From an uncultured Lachnospiraceae bacterium (GTDB lineage Bacteria; Bacillota; Clostridia; Lachnospirales; Lachnospiraceae): a stretch of 7,915 bases of DNA. The DNA lies in contig CAJUSS010000155.1 in NCBI GenBank assembly GCA_910588895.1, forward strand, positions 1 through 7,915, given 5' to 3'. Within the stretch, counting starts at the first letter, position 1. Each line of letters starts with the position of its first letter. This document shows positions 1-5,857 of the stretch, piece by piece. A model generated the notes under the pieces. The model saw only the letters and a program-made list of their open reading frames with translations, was not told the DNA's origin and searched no databases. Made by a program: the position numbers and the translations under genes.

Positions 1-1287
1 TGGTTCTCCTCCGCCCTGTGGCCCTTCTCCACCCTGGGCTGGCCGGAGAAGACCGAGGAGCTGGAGTATTTTTACCCCACAGACGTGCTGGTCACCGGCT
101 ATGATATCATCTTCTTCTGGGTGATCCGGATGGTATTTTCCGGGATCGAGCAGACCGGGAAGTGCCCCTTCCACACAGTGCTGATCCACGGACTGGTCCG
201 CGACTCCCAAGGGCGGAAGATGAGCAAGTCTCTGGGGAACGGAATCGATCCTTTAGAGGTGATCGACAAGTACGGCGCGGACGCGCTGCGCATGACCTTG
301 ATCACCGGCAATGCCCCGGGCAATGACATGCGCTTCTACTGGGAGCGGGTGGAGAACAGCCGGAATTTTGCCAACAAGGTGTGGAACGCCTCCCGTTTCA
401 TCATGATGAACATCGAGAAGGCGCCGGCGGCAAACGCAGAGCTTTCCGATCTGACCATGGCGGATAAATGGATCTTATCCAAGGTCAATACCCTGGCCAA
501 GGATGTGACAGAGAACTTGGATAAGTATGAGCTGGGCATCGGTCTCCAGAAGGTCTATGACTTCATCTGGGAAGAGTTCTGCGACTGGTATATCGAGATG
601 GTGAAGCCCCGCCTCTACGACGAGGCGGACAGCACAAAGGCAGCTGCGATCTGGACCTTAAAGACGGTGCTGATCCAGGCATTAAAGCTCCTCCATCCCT
701 TCATGCCCTTCATCACCGAGGAGATCTTCTGCAACCTCCAGGAGGAAGAGGAATCCATTATGATCTCCTCCTGGCCGGAGTTTAAGGCAGAGTGGGCGTT
801 TTCACAGGAAGAAAAGGCGGTAGGGACGATCAAGGAAGCCGTGCGCGGGATCCGGAATGTGCGCTCTTCTATGAGCGTTCCGCCCAGCAAGAAGGCAAAG
901 GTATTTGTGGTCTCCGAAAATGACGAGCTTTTGGAGATCTTCGAGCACAGCAAGGCCTTCTTCGCCACATTGGGCTATGCCAGCCAGGTAGAGCTGCAGA
1001 AGGACAAGGCCGGGATCGAGGAGGACGCTGTATCTGCGGTGATCCCCCAGGCGGCGATCTATATGCCTTTTGCGGAGCTGGTGGATGTCCAAAAGGAGAT
1101 CCGGCGGCTTAAGGGCGAGGAAGAGCGGCTTAAGGGCGAGTTAGACCGTGTGGACAAGATGCTGGGGAATGAGAAGTTCATCAGCAGGGCGCCCGCTGCG
1201 AAGATCGAGGAAGAGAAGGGCAAGCGGGAAAAATATTCACAGATGATGGAGCAGGTGAAGAAGCAGCTGGCGCATTATGAGAGATAG
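1..1287 (+). CDS. valS: valyl-tRNA synthetase, C-terminal part (5' end outside window)
   Basis: Class I aminoacyl-tRNA synthetase that charges tRNA-Val in the cytoplasm. The reading frame is open from base 1 and gives 428 residues, about half of the usual length of roughly 880, so the N-terminal Rossmann half and most of the editing domain lie upstream. Visible parts in order: the WFSSALWPFSTLGWP segment of the catalytic domain at residues 1-15, the KMSKS signature at residues 73-77 (bases 217-231) followed by LGNGIDP, an alpha-helical anticodon-binding domain from about residue 140 to 300 (EEFCDWYIEMVKPRLY, HPFMPFITEEIF), and the charged C-terminal coiled-coil tRNA-binding arm from about residue 360. 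The arm contains a duplicated heptad (RLKGEEE, RLKGELD). The identification is secure. The next gene starts 39 bases after the stop, so the two may be co-transcribed. In B. subtilis valS is followed by folC, which is not the case here. Confidence 0.97.
   Translation, partial: WFSSALWPFSTLGWPEKTEELEYFYPTDVLVTGYDIIFFWVIRMVFSGIEQTGKCPFHTVLIHGLVRDSQGRKMSKSLGNGIDPLEVIDKYGADALRMTLITGNAPGNDMRFYWERVENSRNFANKVWNASRFIMMNIEKAPAANAELSDLTMADKWILSKVNTLAKDVTENLDKYELGIGLQKVYDFIWEEFCDWYIEMVKPRLYDEADSTKAAAIWTLKTVLIQALKLLHPFMPFITEEIFCNLQEEEESIMISSWPEFKAEWAFSQEEKAVGTIKEAVRGIRNVRSSMSVPPSKKAKVFVVSENDELLEIFEHSKAFFATLGYASQVELQKDKAGIEEDAVSAVIPQAAIYMPFAELVDVQKEIRRLKGEEERLKGELDRVDKMLGNEKFISRAPAAKIEEEKGKREKYSQMMEQVKKQLAHYER
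1104..1140 (+). repeat. 16-bp direct repeat, 21-bp period, inside valS coiled coil
   Basis: GCGGCTTAAGGGCGAG occurs identically at 1104-1119 and 1125-1140. The period of 21 bases is exactly seven codons, so it duplicates one heptad of the C-terminal coiled coil (RLKGEEE then RLKGELD). Identity at synonymous positions suggests a recent local duplication rather than only protein-level constraint. Confidence 0.75.
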
Positions 1288-1326
1288 AGATAAAAGACAT
1301 AAAACAGACAGAAGGATGATGACGAG

Positions 1327-2253
1327 ATGAAGCTAAAAAATGCACTGCTGTTACTGCTGACTGCCACCATATGGGGAGTGGCCTTTGTTGCCCAGCGGAT
1401 AGGGATGGACCATGTGGGCCCCTTTACCTTCAATGCGGTCAGGAGCATCATCGGCGGCCTGGTCCTGCTCCCGGTCATCTATCTGCTGGATCTTGGGCAG
1501 GCGTCATCCCAGGACGGAGGTCCGTCGGTGAGTGGGGCGGCAGATAAAGGTGTGGGGACAGAGATAAAGAACAAGAAGGACCTCCTCCTTGGCGGAGTGA
1601 GCTGCGGCATTCTGCTGTGTGCGGCTTCAAATTTCCAGCAGTTCGGCGTAAAGTACAGCACAGTGGGAAAAGCCGGTTTTATCACTGCCTGCTATATCAT
1701 CCTGGTCCCGGTGCTGGGCCTGTTTTTTAAAAAGAAGTGCAGCCCGGCGATCTGGGGAGCGGTGGCAATGGCTACGGCAGGCCTTTACCTGCTGTGCATG
1801 GAGGGGGATCGGTTTTCGATATCCAAAGGGGATCTGCTGCTGCTCATCTGCGCGGTCCTGTTCTCCTTCCACATCCTGGTGATCGATCATTTTTCTCCAT
1901 TGGCAGACGGGGTGAAGCTGTCCTGTATCCAGTTTTTCGTCTGCGGTCTGCTGTCGGCAGCGGCCATGCTCGTTTTTGAGCGCCCGGTCCTGTCGGATAT
2001 CCTGGCGGCCTGGATGCCCATCCTCTATGCGGGGATCATGAGCTGCGGGGTCGCCTACACCCTGCAGATCGTGGGTCAGAAAGGCATGGATCCCACGATC
2101 TCCTCTCTGATCTTAAGCCTGGAATCCAGCATATCTGTGCTGGCCGGCTGGGCGATCTTAGGGCAGCGGCTGAACGGATACCAGCTGGCCGGCTGCGGCG
2201 CGATGGTGGTGGCGATCGTCCTGGCACAGCTCCCCGCGAAGGGGAGCATGTAA
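1327..2253 (+). CDS. EamA/DMT-superfamily membrane transporter
   Basis: A predicted ten-helix inner-membrane permease of 308 residues, typical of the drug/metabolite transporter superfamily (EamA, RhaT/YdcZ-like). The first EamA repeat spans about residues 5-157 and opens with the characteristic ATIWGVAFVAQRIGM segment; the second spans about 168-302, with the conserved SLILSLESSISVLAGWAILGQ stretch near its end. A hydrophilic loop at about residues 56-84, rich in Ser, Gly and Lys, separates helices 2 and 3 and is longer than usual. The ATG is preceded by GAAGGA at 1311-1316, ten bases upstream. Family members export or import amino acids, nucleotides or drugs, and the substrate cannot be read from the sequence. 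The gene lies 39 bases after valS with no terminator visible between them, so it may share that transcript. Confidence 0.93.
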   Translation: MKLKNALLLLLTATIWGVAFVAQRIGMDHVGPFTFNAVRSIIGGLVLLPVIYLLDLGQASSQDGGPSVSGAADKGVGTEIKNKKDLLLGGVSCGILLCAASNFQQFGVKYSTVGKAGFITACYIILVPVLGLFFKKKCSPAIWGAVAMATAGLYLLCMEGDRFSISKGDLLLLICAVLFSFHILVIDHFSPLADGVKLSCIQFFVCGLLSAAAMLVFERPVLSDILAAWMPILYAGIMSCGVAYTLQIVGQKGMDPTISSLILSLESSISVLAGWAILGQRLNGYQLAGCGAMVVAIVLAQLPAKGSM

Positions 2254-2316
2254 TGGGGGCCCCGCCTATAAACACTTGGCATGGGTGTAGACAGTGACCA
2301 CAGATCATATCCTGTC

Positions 2317-2336
2317 GGATCTTTAAGAAAAGATCC
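2317..2336 (+). repeat. 8-bp perfect hairpin just upstream of a promoter
   Basis: GGATCTTT at 2317-2324 and AAAGATCC at 2329-2336 form an 8-bp stem with a four-base AAGA loop. The bases after it (TCTTGAAG) lack a proper T tract, so it is a poor terminator for the transporter gene. It ends two bases before the proposed -35 box, so it could instead be an operator-like site. Part of it can also pair differently (AGATC at 2331-2335 with GATCT at 2343-2347). Confidence 0.4.
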
Positions 2337-2338
2337 TC

Positions 2339-2366
2339 TTGAAGATCTGCCAGGAATCATTATAAT
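2339..2366 (+). promoter_or_regulatory. probable sigma-A promoter
   Basis: TTGAAG at 2339-2344 (four of six consensus -35 bases), 16 bases of spacer, then a perfect TATAAT at 2361-2366. The predicted start, near 2373, would leave a leader of about 40 bases before the small gene at 2415. The leader contains a short CCGC/GCGG hairpin around ATAT. It would serve the small acidic protein and the TPR gene after it. Confidence 0.65.
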
Positions 2367-2414
2367 AAATAACATACCGCCATATGCGGCAGATCTACAA
2401 AAGTGGAGGAAGAG

Positions 2415-2555
2415 ATGATCGATTTTGATGAGGAGATCGCGCGCTTCAAGCCCAGCCTGGAAGTGGAGGCAGTGGAGGATGCGATCGTTAAAGCCGACCT
2501 GACCGACATGACGGATATCATGCTGGAGATGATCAAGAACATGAAGGCAGAGTGA
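2415..2555 (+). CDS. small acidic protein of unknown function (46 aa)
   Basis: A 46-residue protein with a strong ribosome binding site, GGAGG at 2405-2409, five bases before the ATG. It begins MIDFDEEIARFKPSLEVEAV and ends MIKNMKAE. It is acidic, lacks cysteines, and has no signal peptide or membrane segment. The second half (about residues 16-44) looks like an amphipathic helix. It is the first gene after a good sigma-A promoter and lies 68 bases before the TPR gene. I do not recognise the family. The strong ribosome binding site, the promoter and the helical pattern make it likely to be a real gene. A cytoplasmic partner role for the TPR protein encoded next is only a guess from position. 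Confidence 0.7.
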   Translation: MIDFDEEIARFKPSLEVEAVEDAIVKADLTDMTDIMLEMIKNMKAE

Positions 2556-2623
2556 CGGGAGCGGATCGGACCCTGCGGTACATGGATACCAAGAGACAGA
2601 TCTCACGGAAAGAATAAGAGCAG

Positions 2624-3928
2624 ATGGATCATGTGAAAAAGAACCGCCAGATCGCAAATGGTTTTTACAATCTGGGATTAGAGAAGGCAAAGATCAGGGA
2701 TCTGACCGGAGCCATAGACTGTCTAAAAAAGAGTCTGCGCTTCGATAAATATCAGACCGACGCCCGCAACCTGCTGGGGCTGATCTTTTATGAGATGGGA
2801 GAGACAGGGGGAGCCCTGGTCCAGTGGGTGATCAGCATAAACCTAAAGCCTCAGGACAACCGGGCCGGAGCCTATGTGGAGGAGATCCGGAGGAGGTCCG
2901 GGGAGCTGGAGCGGGACGGGCTGGCACTGCAGGCGTATAACCAGGCTCTGTGGCAGGCGAAAAACAAGAATAGCGAGCTGGCTGCCCTGCAGCTGGCGAA
3001 GGCCGTGGAAGAGGCCCCCCGTTTTGTGAAGGGACATATGCTCCTGGCGCTGATCTATATGTCCAGATCGGACTACGTCAAGGCAGGCCAGTCCCTGATG
3101 CGTGTCCTGCGGATCGATCGGAACAACCCAAAGGCACAGTGGTATATGTCCATCGTCAAGCAGAACACCGGGCGGGAGGATGTGGAGAAGAAAAAGATGA
3201 AGAGTGCCTTTTCCCACCGCAAGATGCAGGATGATGATATCATCGTTCCGCCAGAGTACAAAGAGAACACCGGCTTGAGCAGCATCTTAAACATCATCGC
3301 CGGTCTGGTGATCGGGATGCTGTCGATCTATTTTCTGGTGATGCCGGCCAATACCAAGTCTTTGAACACGGCCCATAACCAGGAGCTTTTGGACTACAGC
3401 CGGAAGATCAGCGAGCTGAACCAGCAGCTGGATGTAAAGACCGAGGAATTTGACGACCTGAAGGCCGCGGCAGAGGAGATGGAAACCCAGCTTGCCACGA
3501 TCGACGAGGACAACCAGCTGGTGCTGGTCCAGTATCAGACCGTCATCCGCATCCTGCAGGCTTACCGGGATGATGACCTGCTGGCGGCGGCCCAGGCCTA
3601 CGCGTCTCTAGATCCGTCCCTGATCCAGGATGAGGGCGTGACCGCGATCATCAATGCGGTCACACAGGATATGACCACAGAAGGCTACCAGACTCTGGAG
3701 GATCTGGGGACTTCCTCCTGGAATGCGGGGAAGAAGGAAGAGGCAGTGGTATATTATGAAAAGAGCCTGCAGGTGAAGCCGGACAACCCTTCGGCCATGT
3801 ACCTCCTTGGCCGGATCTATCAGGAACTGGGCAACACAGATCTGGCGGTCCAGTGGTTCGGGAAGATCATCGACGAGTATCCGGACAGCAGTCAGGCCGA
3901 ACAGGCGAAGACGGCCAGAGGATATTAG
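2624..3928 (+). CDS. membrane-anchored tetratricopeptide-repeat protein
   Basis: A 434-residue protein with three parts. The N-terminal part (about 1-180) contains TPR-like helical pairs: residues 11-45 (FYNLGLEKAKIRDLTGAIDC), 45-78, and 101-170 (AALQLAKAVEEAPRFVKGHM). A basic stretch (VEKKKMKSAFSHRK, 187-200) precedes one transmembrane helix at about 219-241 (SILNIIAGLVIGMLSIYFLV). Beyond it come a coiled coil at about 252-300 and a C-terminal TPR unit at about 356-425 (AGKKEEAVVYYEKSLQVKPD). There is no N-terminal signal peptide, and positive charge before the helix predicts N-inside topology, which places the second TPR region outside the cytoplasm. TPR regions bind other proteins, so a scaffold role is likely; the partner is unknown. 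The ribosome binding site is weak (GGAAAG at 2607-2612). A terminator follows, so it probably ends the transcript begun near 2373. Confidence 0.88.
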   Translation: MDHVKKNRQIANGFYNLGLEKAKIRDLTGAIDCLKKSLRFDKYQTDARNLLGLIFYEMGETGGALVQWVISINLKPQDNRAGAYVEEIRRRSGELERDGLALQAYNQALWQAKNKNSELAALQLAKAVEEAPRFVKGHMLLALIYMSRSDYVKAGQSLMRVLRIDRNNPKAQWYMSIVKQNTGREDVEKKKMKSAFSHRKMQDDDIIVPPEYKENTGLSSILNIIAGLVIGMLSIYFLVMPANTKSLNTAHNQELLDYSRKISELNQQLDVKTEEFDDLKAAAEEMETQLATIDEDNQLVLVQYQTVIRILQAYRDDDLLAAAQAYASLDPSLIQDEGVTAIINAVTQDMTTEGYQTLEDLGTSSWNAGKKEEAVVYYEKSLQVKPDNPSAMYLLGRIYQELGNTDLAVQWFGKIIDEYPDSSQAEQAKTARGY

Positions 3929-4037
3929 AAGGGGGATCCGGCCGATCGGATGCCAGGTCCGGGATATAGGACAGGAGAGGCAGAAAAAAGATATCGGTAA
4001 AAGAGAAGCGATATTGACAGCGAGAAACGATATAAGG

Positions 4038-4083
4038 GAAAGAACGCTACGAAAGAAGAAATGGAGTGCGTTCTTTCTTTTTT
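4038..4083 (+). terminator. Rho-independent terminator after the TPR gene
   Basis: GAAAGAACGC at 4038-4047 pairs perfectly with GCGTTCTTTC at 4068-4077 (10 bp, 20-base loop), followed by a run of T at 4078-4083. G-U and A-U pairs can lengthen the stem by up to four more. The loop contains a second partial copy of the left arm (GAAAGAA at 4051-4057), which allows an alternative, shorter stem. The terminator lies 110 bases after the TPR stop and 64 bases before spoIIAA, so it separates the two transcription units. Confidence 0.8.
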
Positions 4084-4147
4084 GCCCATGTCCGGGGAGA
4101 TGGCGGCAGACCGGCAGAGACAGGAGCGGAGAAAGGGGATATAGATC

Positions 4148-4489
4148 ATGGACAAGGAAACATTTTCATATGAAGCCAGAGGGACAGTGCTGGTGATCCA
4201 TCTTCCGAAGGAGTTGGATCACCATAATTGCAGAGATCTTCGGCATGAGACGGATCTTTTGCTGGCAGAAAATTATATCGACAGGATCGTGTTCGATCTT
4301 AGTCGGACAGAATTTATGGATTCCTCCGGGATCGGCGTGCTGCTGAACCGTTATAAGCAGATGGCAGGGAGCGGGGGCAGCGTGACCCTTTATGGAGTGG
4401 GGGCACAGGTGGAACGTATCCTGCGTGTAGGCGGATTGTCCAGCCTGATGCCGTGCTTTGATACAAAAGAAGCGGCCCTGGTGCTGTAA
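4148..4489 (+). CDS. spoIIAA: anti-sigma-F factor antagonist SpoIIAA
   Basis: A STAS-domain anti-anti-sigma factor of 113 residues, close to the B. subtilis length. In the forespore, unphosphorylated SpoIIAA binds the SpoIIAB-sigma-F complex and frees sigma-F; SpoIIAB inactivates it by phosphorylating one serine, and the SpoIIE phosphatase reactivates it. The signature FMDSSGIGVLLNRYKQM is present, and by alignment to B. subtilis Ser58 the phosphorylated residue is Ser59. The early ELDHHNCRDLR motif is also typical. The ATG has AAAGGGG at 4132-4138 nine bases upstream. It is the first gene of the spoIIA operon. I could not find a convincing sigma-H promoter in front of it, although one is expected from the known biology. 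Confidence 0.97.
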   Translation: MDKETFSYEARGTVLVIHLPKELDHHNCRDLRHETDLLLAENYIDRIVFDLSRTEFMDSSGIGVLLNRYKQMAGSGGSVTLYGVGAQVERILRVGGLSSLMPCFDTKEAALVL

Positions 4490-4543
4490 GGGACAAAAAG
4501 AGCAGAAAACGCAGGGGACAACTGCTGGAAAGGAAGGTATGAG

Positions 4544-5005
4544 ATGGAGACGATGGATAACGAGCAGGGGCGAAAGGACCGAGCAGATCAGGACAGGATG
4601 CGCCTGGAGATCGACAGCTTGTCCCAAAACGAAGAGTTCGCCCGCGTGGTGGTGGCGGTGTTCATGAGCCGGCTGGACCCGACCTTAGAGGAGATCGATG
4701 ATGTAAAGACCGCCGTGTCCGAAGCAGTGACGAACGCGGTCATCCACGGGTACGGTCCGGAAAAGGGGATCGTCTACATAGAAGCGTCGATCAAAGGAAA
4801 GGAACTGACGGTGATCGTGAGGGATGAAGGCGTGGGGATCGAGGACCTGAAAAAGGCCATGGAGCCCATGTATACCTCCGATAAGAGCGGTGAACGGTCC
4901 GGTATGGGGTTTTCTTTTATGGAAGCGTTCATGGACAAGCTGGAAGTGGATTCCCGGCCGGGAGAAGGGACGACTGTCCGGATGAAAAAACGGATAGGAG
5001 GCTGA
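4544..5005 (+). CDS. spoIIAB: anti-sigma-F factor and serine kinase SpoIIAB
   Basis: A GHKL-fold ATP-binding protein of 153 residues that holds sigma-F inactive and phosphorylates SpoIIAA. The N box is SEAVTNAVIHGY (59-70, with Glu60 as probable catalytic base and Asn64 as the Mg-binding residue), the G1 box is DEGVGIED (94-101), and the G2 box with ATP lid is GERSGMGF (116-123). Arg34 in NEEFAR corresponds to the Arg20 of Bacillus-type SpoIIAB that contacts sigma-F and SpoIIAA. The chosen ATG has AAGGAAGG at 4530-4537, six bases upstream, and adds about 18 hydrophilic residues before the usual N-terminus (MRLEIDSLS). An internal ATG at 4598 would give the standard length, but its ribosome binding site is poorer. 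The gene begins 54 bases after spoIIAA and is followed after four bases by sigF. Confidence 0.97.
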   Translation: METMDNEQGRKDRADQDRMRLEIDSLSQNEEFARVVVAVFMSRLDPTLEEIDDVKTAVSEAVTNAVIHGYGPEKGIVYIEASIKGKELTVIVRDEGVGIEDLKKAMEPMYTSDKSGERSGMGFSFMEAFMDKLEVDSRPGEGTTVRMKKRIGG

Positions 5006-5009
5006 CCCC

Positions 5010-5726
5010 ATGGATGAGACGATGGATCTGATCCAAAAGGCTCACGAAGGGGATAAAGCGGCCAGGGATAAGCTGGTCATCGAAAATATGGGATTGATCT
5101 GGAGCATCGTGCGGAGATTTGACCGTCGGGGCTATGAGATGGAGGACCTGTTCCAGATCGGGTCCATCGGATTGATGAAGGCGGTGGACCATTTTGACTT
5201 AAGTCTTGGTCTGAAATTTTCAACCTATGCGGTCCCGATGATAACAGGCGAGATCAAGCGCTTCATGCGGGACGACGGCTTGATCAAGGTGAGCCGTTCG
5301 CTAAAGGAGCTGGGCGTACGGGTCAATGCGGTCCGCCAGGAGCTGGGCGGCCAGCTGGGGCGGGATCCTACAGTGGACGAGATCGCGGTCAGCCTGGGTG
5401 AGAGCCGTGAGCAGGTGGCGGCTTCGATCGGGTCCTCCGCAGAGGTGGAATCCTTATACCGCCCGGTCAATTATAACGATGAGCCGGGAATGTGCCTCAT
5501 CGACCGGATCCCGGAGGAAAATGAGGCGCAGGAAAAGCTCCTGAACGGGATCGTCTTAAGGGAATTGATGGAAGGACTGGAAAAAAGAGACCGGGAGATC
5601 ATCCTTCGGCGTTATTATGATAACCAGACCCAGAGCCAGATCGCAAAAGACTTAAACATCTCCCAGGTGCAGGTATCGCGGTTAGAAAAGAAGATCTTAA
5701 AGTCTATGCGGGAAAAATTCATGTGA
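5010..5726 (+). CDS. sigF: RNA polymerase sigma-F factor (forespore)
   Basis: A sigma-70-family factor of 238 residues (255 in B. subtilis), the first compartment-specific sigma factor of the forespore. Region 2 spans about residues 25-90 (ENMGLIWSIVRRFDRRGYEM, the DLFQIGSIGLMKAVDHFD core-binding segment, and FSTYAVPMITGEIKRFMRDD for the -10 element). Region 3 follows at about 91-150 (VSRSLKELGVRVNAVRQEL, RDPTVDEIAVSLG). Region 4 with its helix-turn-helix is at about 185-235 (QTQSQIAKDLNISQVQVSRL). AGGAGG at 4996-5001 lies eight bases before the ATG, inside the end of spoIIAB, which suggests coupled translation. The position directly after spoIIAA and spoIIAB distinguishes it from the related sigma-G. 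Its synonym is spoIIAC. No terminator is visible after it. Confidence 0.97.
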   Translation: MDETMDLIQKAHEGDKAARDKLVIENMGLIWSIVRRFDRRGYEMEDLFQIGSIGLMKAVDHFDLSLGLKFSTYAVPMITGEIKRFMRDDGLIKVSRSLKELGVRVNAVRQELGGQLGRDPTVDEIAVSLGESREQVAASIGSSAEVESLYRPVNYNDEPGMCLIDRIPEENEAQEKLLNGIVLRELMEGLEKRDREIILRRYYDNQTQSQIAKDLNISQVQVSRLEKKILKSMREKFM

Positions 5727-5756
5727 GCTGTGTCACAAGATCGGGGCTGTATCACA
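5727..5756 (+). repeat. tandem 11-bp direct repeat between sigF and the spoVA promoter
   Basis: GCTGTGTCACA at 5727-5737 and GCTGTATCACA at 5746-5756 differ at one base and are spaced 19 bases apart, starting immediately after the sigF stop codon. The first copy contains the perfect palindrome TGTG-T-CACA. Each copy is followed within a few bases by AGATCG. The position just upstream of the proposed sigma-G promoter would suit a regulator-binding site, but no regulator can be assigned. Confidence 0.5.
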
Positions 5757-5768
5757 GGGAGATCGATC

Positions 5769-5798
5769 GTATAAAGATCAGAAAGATCGCACATACTG
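5769..5798 (+). promoter_or_regulatory. probable forespore sigma-G promoter of the spoVA operon
   Basis: GTATA at 5769-5773 and CATACTG at 5792-5798 are separated by exactly 18 bases. The sigma-G consensus is about GMATR-18-CATNMTA, so the -10 has one mismatch (final G) and the -35 has one mismatch (T for M). GTATA also fits the sigma-F -35 (GYWTA), and the core AnACT of the sigma-F -10 is present, so overlapping recognition is possible. The predicted start is near 5804, about 54 bases before the first gene. The spoVA operon of B. subtilis is a known sigma-G target, which supports the call. Confidence 0.65.
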
Positions 5799-5857
5799 GA
5801 AAAAGATCGAAAAAGGATAAGATCATTTAAAAAACTCTTAAAAAGAAGGTGTGTGCG

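Noticed and set aside
2256..2263. GGGGCCCC palindrome after the transporter stop as a terminator
   Set aside because: It has no loop and no T tract.
2582..2617. An 11-codon open frame just before the TPR gene as a leader peptide
   Set aside because: No suitable ribosome binding site and no regulatory codon pattern.
2076..2690. Long minus-strand open frame (204 codons) over the transporter end, the small gene and the TPR start
   Set aside because: It overlaps three better-supported plus-strand genes and the sigma-A promoter; its protein is rich in Ser, Pro, Arg and His without any recognisable domain, typical of an antisense shadow in GC-rich DNA.
3917..3925. AGAGGATAT, a perfect match to the sigma-H -35 element, overlapping the TPR stop codon
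   Set aside because: No GAAT-like -10 element occurs 11-12 bases downstream, and the site is more than 220 bases before spoIIAA with a terminator between.
4014..4036. TTGACA at 4014-4019 with TATAAG at 4031-4036 as a promoter for spoIIAA
   Set aside because: The spacer is only 11 bases, far from 16-18, and the terminator would follow directly.
3807..4196. Plus-strand open frame running from the TPR gene end into spoIIAA
   Set aside because: It crosses the terminator, is in the wrong frame for both genes, and is extremely Arg-rich without a domain.
4166..4627. Minus-strand open frame of 153 codons opposite spoIIAA and the start of spoIIAB
   Set aside because: It is antisense to two clear spoIIA genes, without ribosome binding site or domain support.
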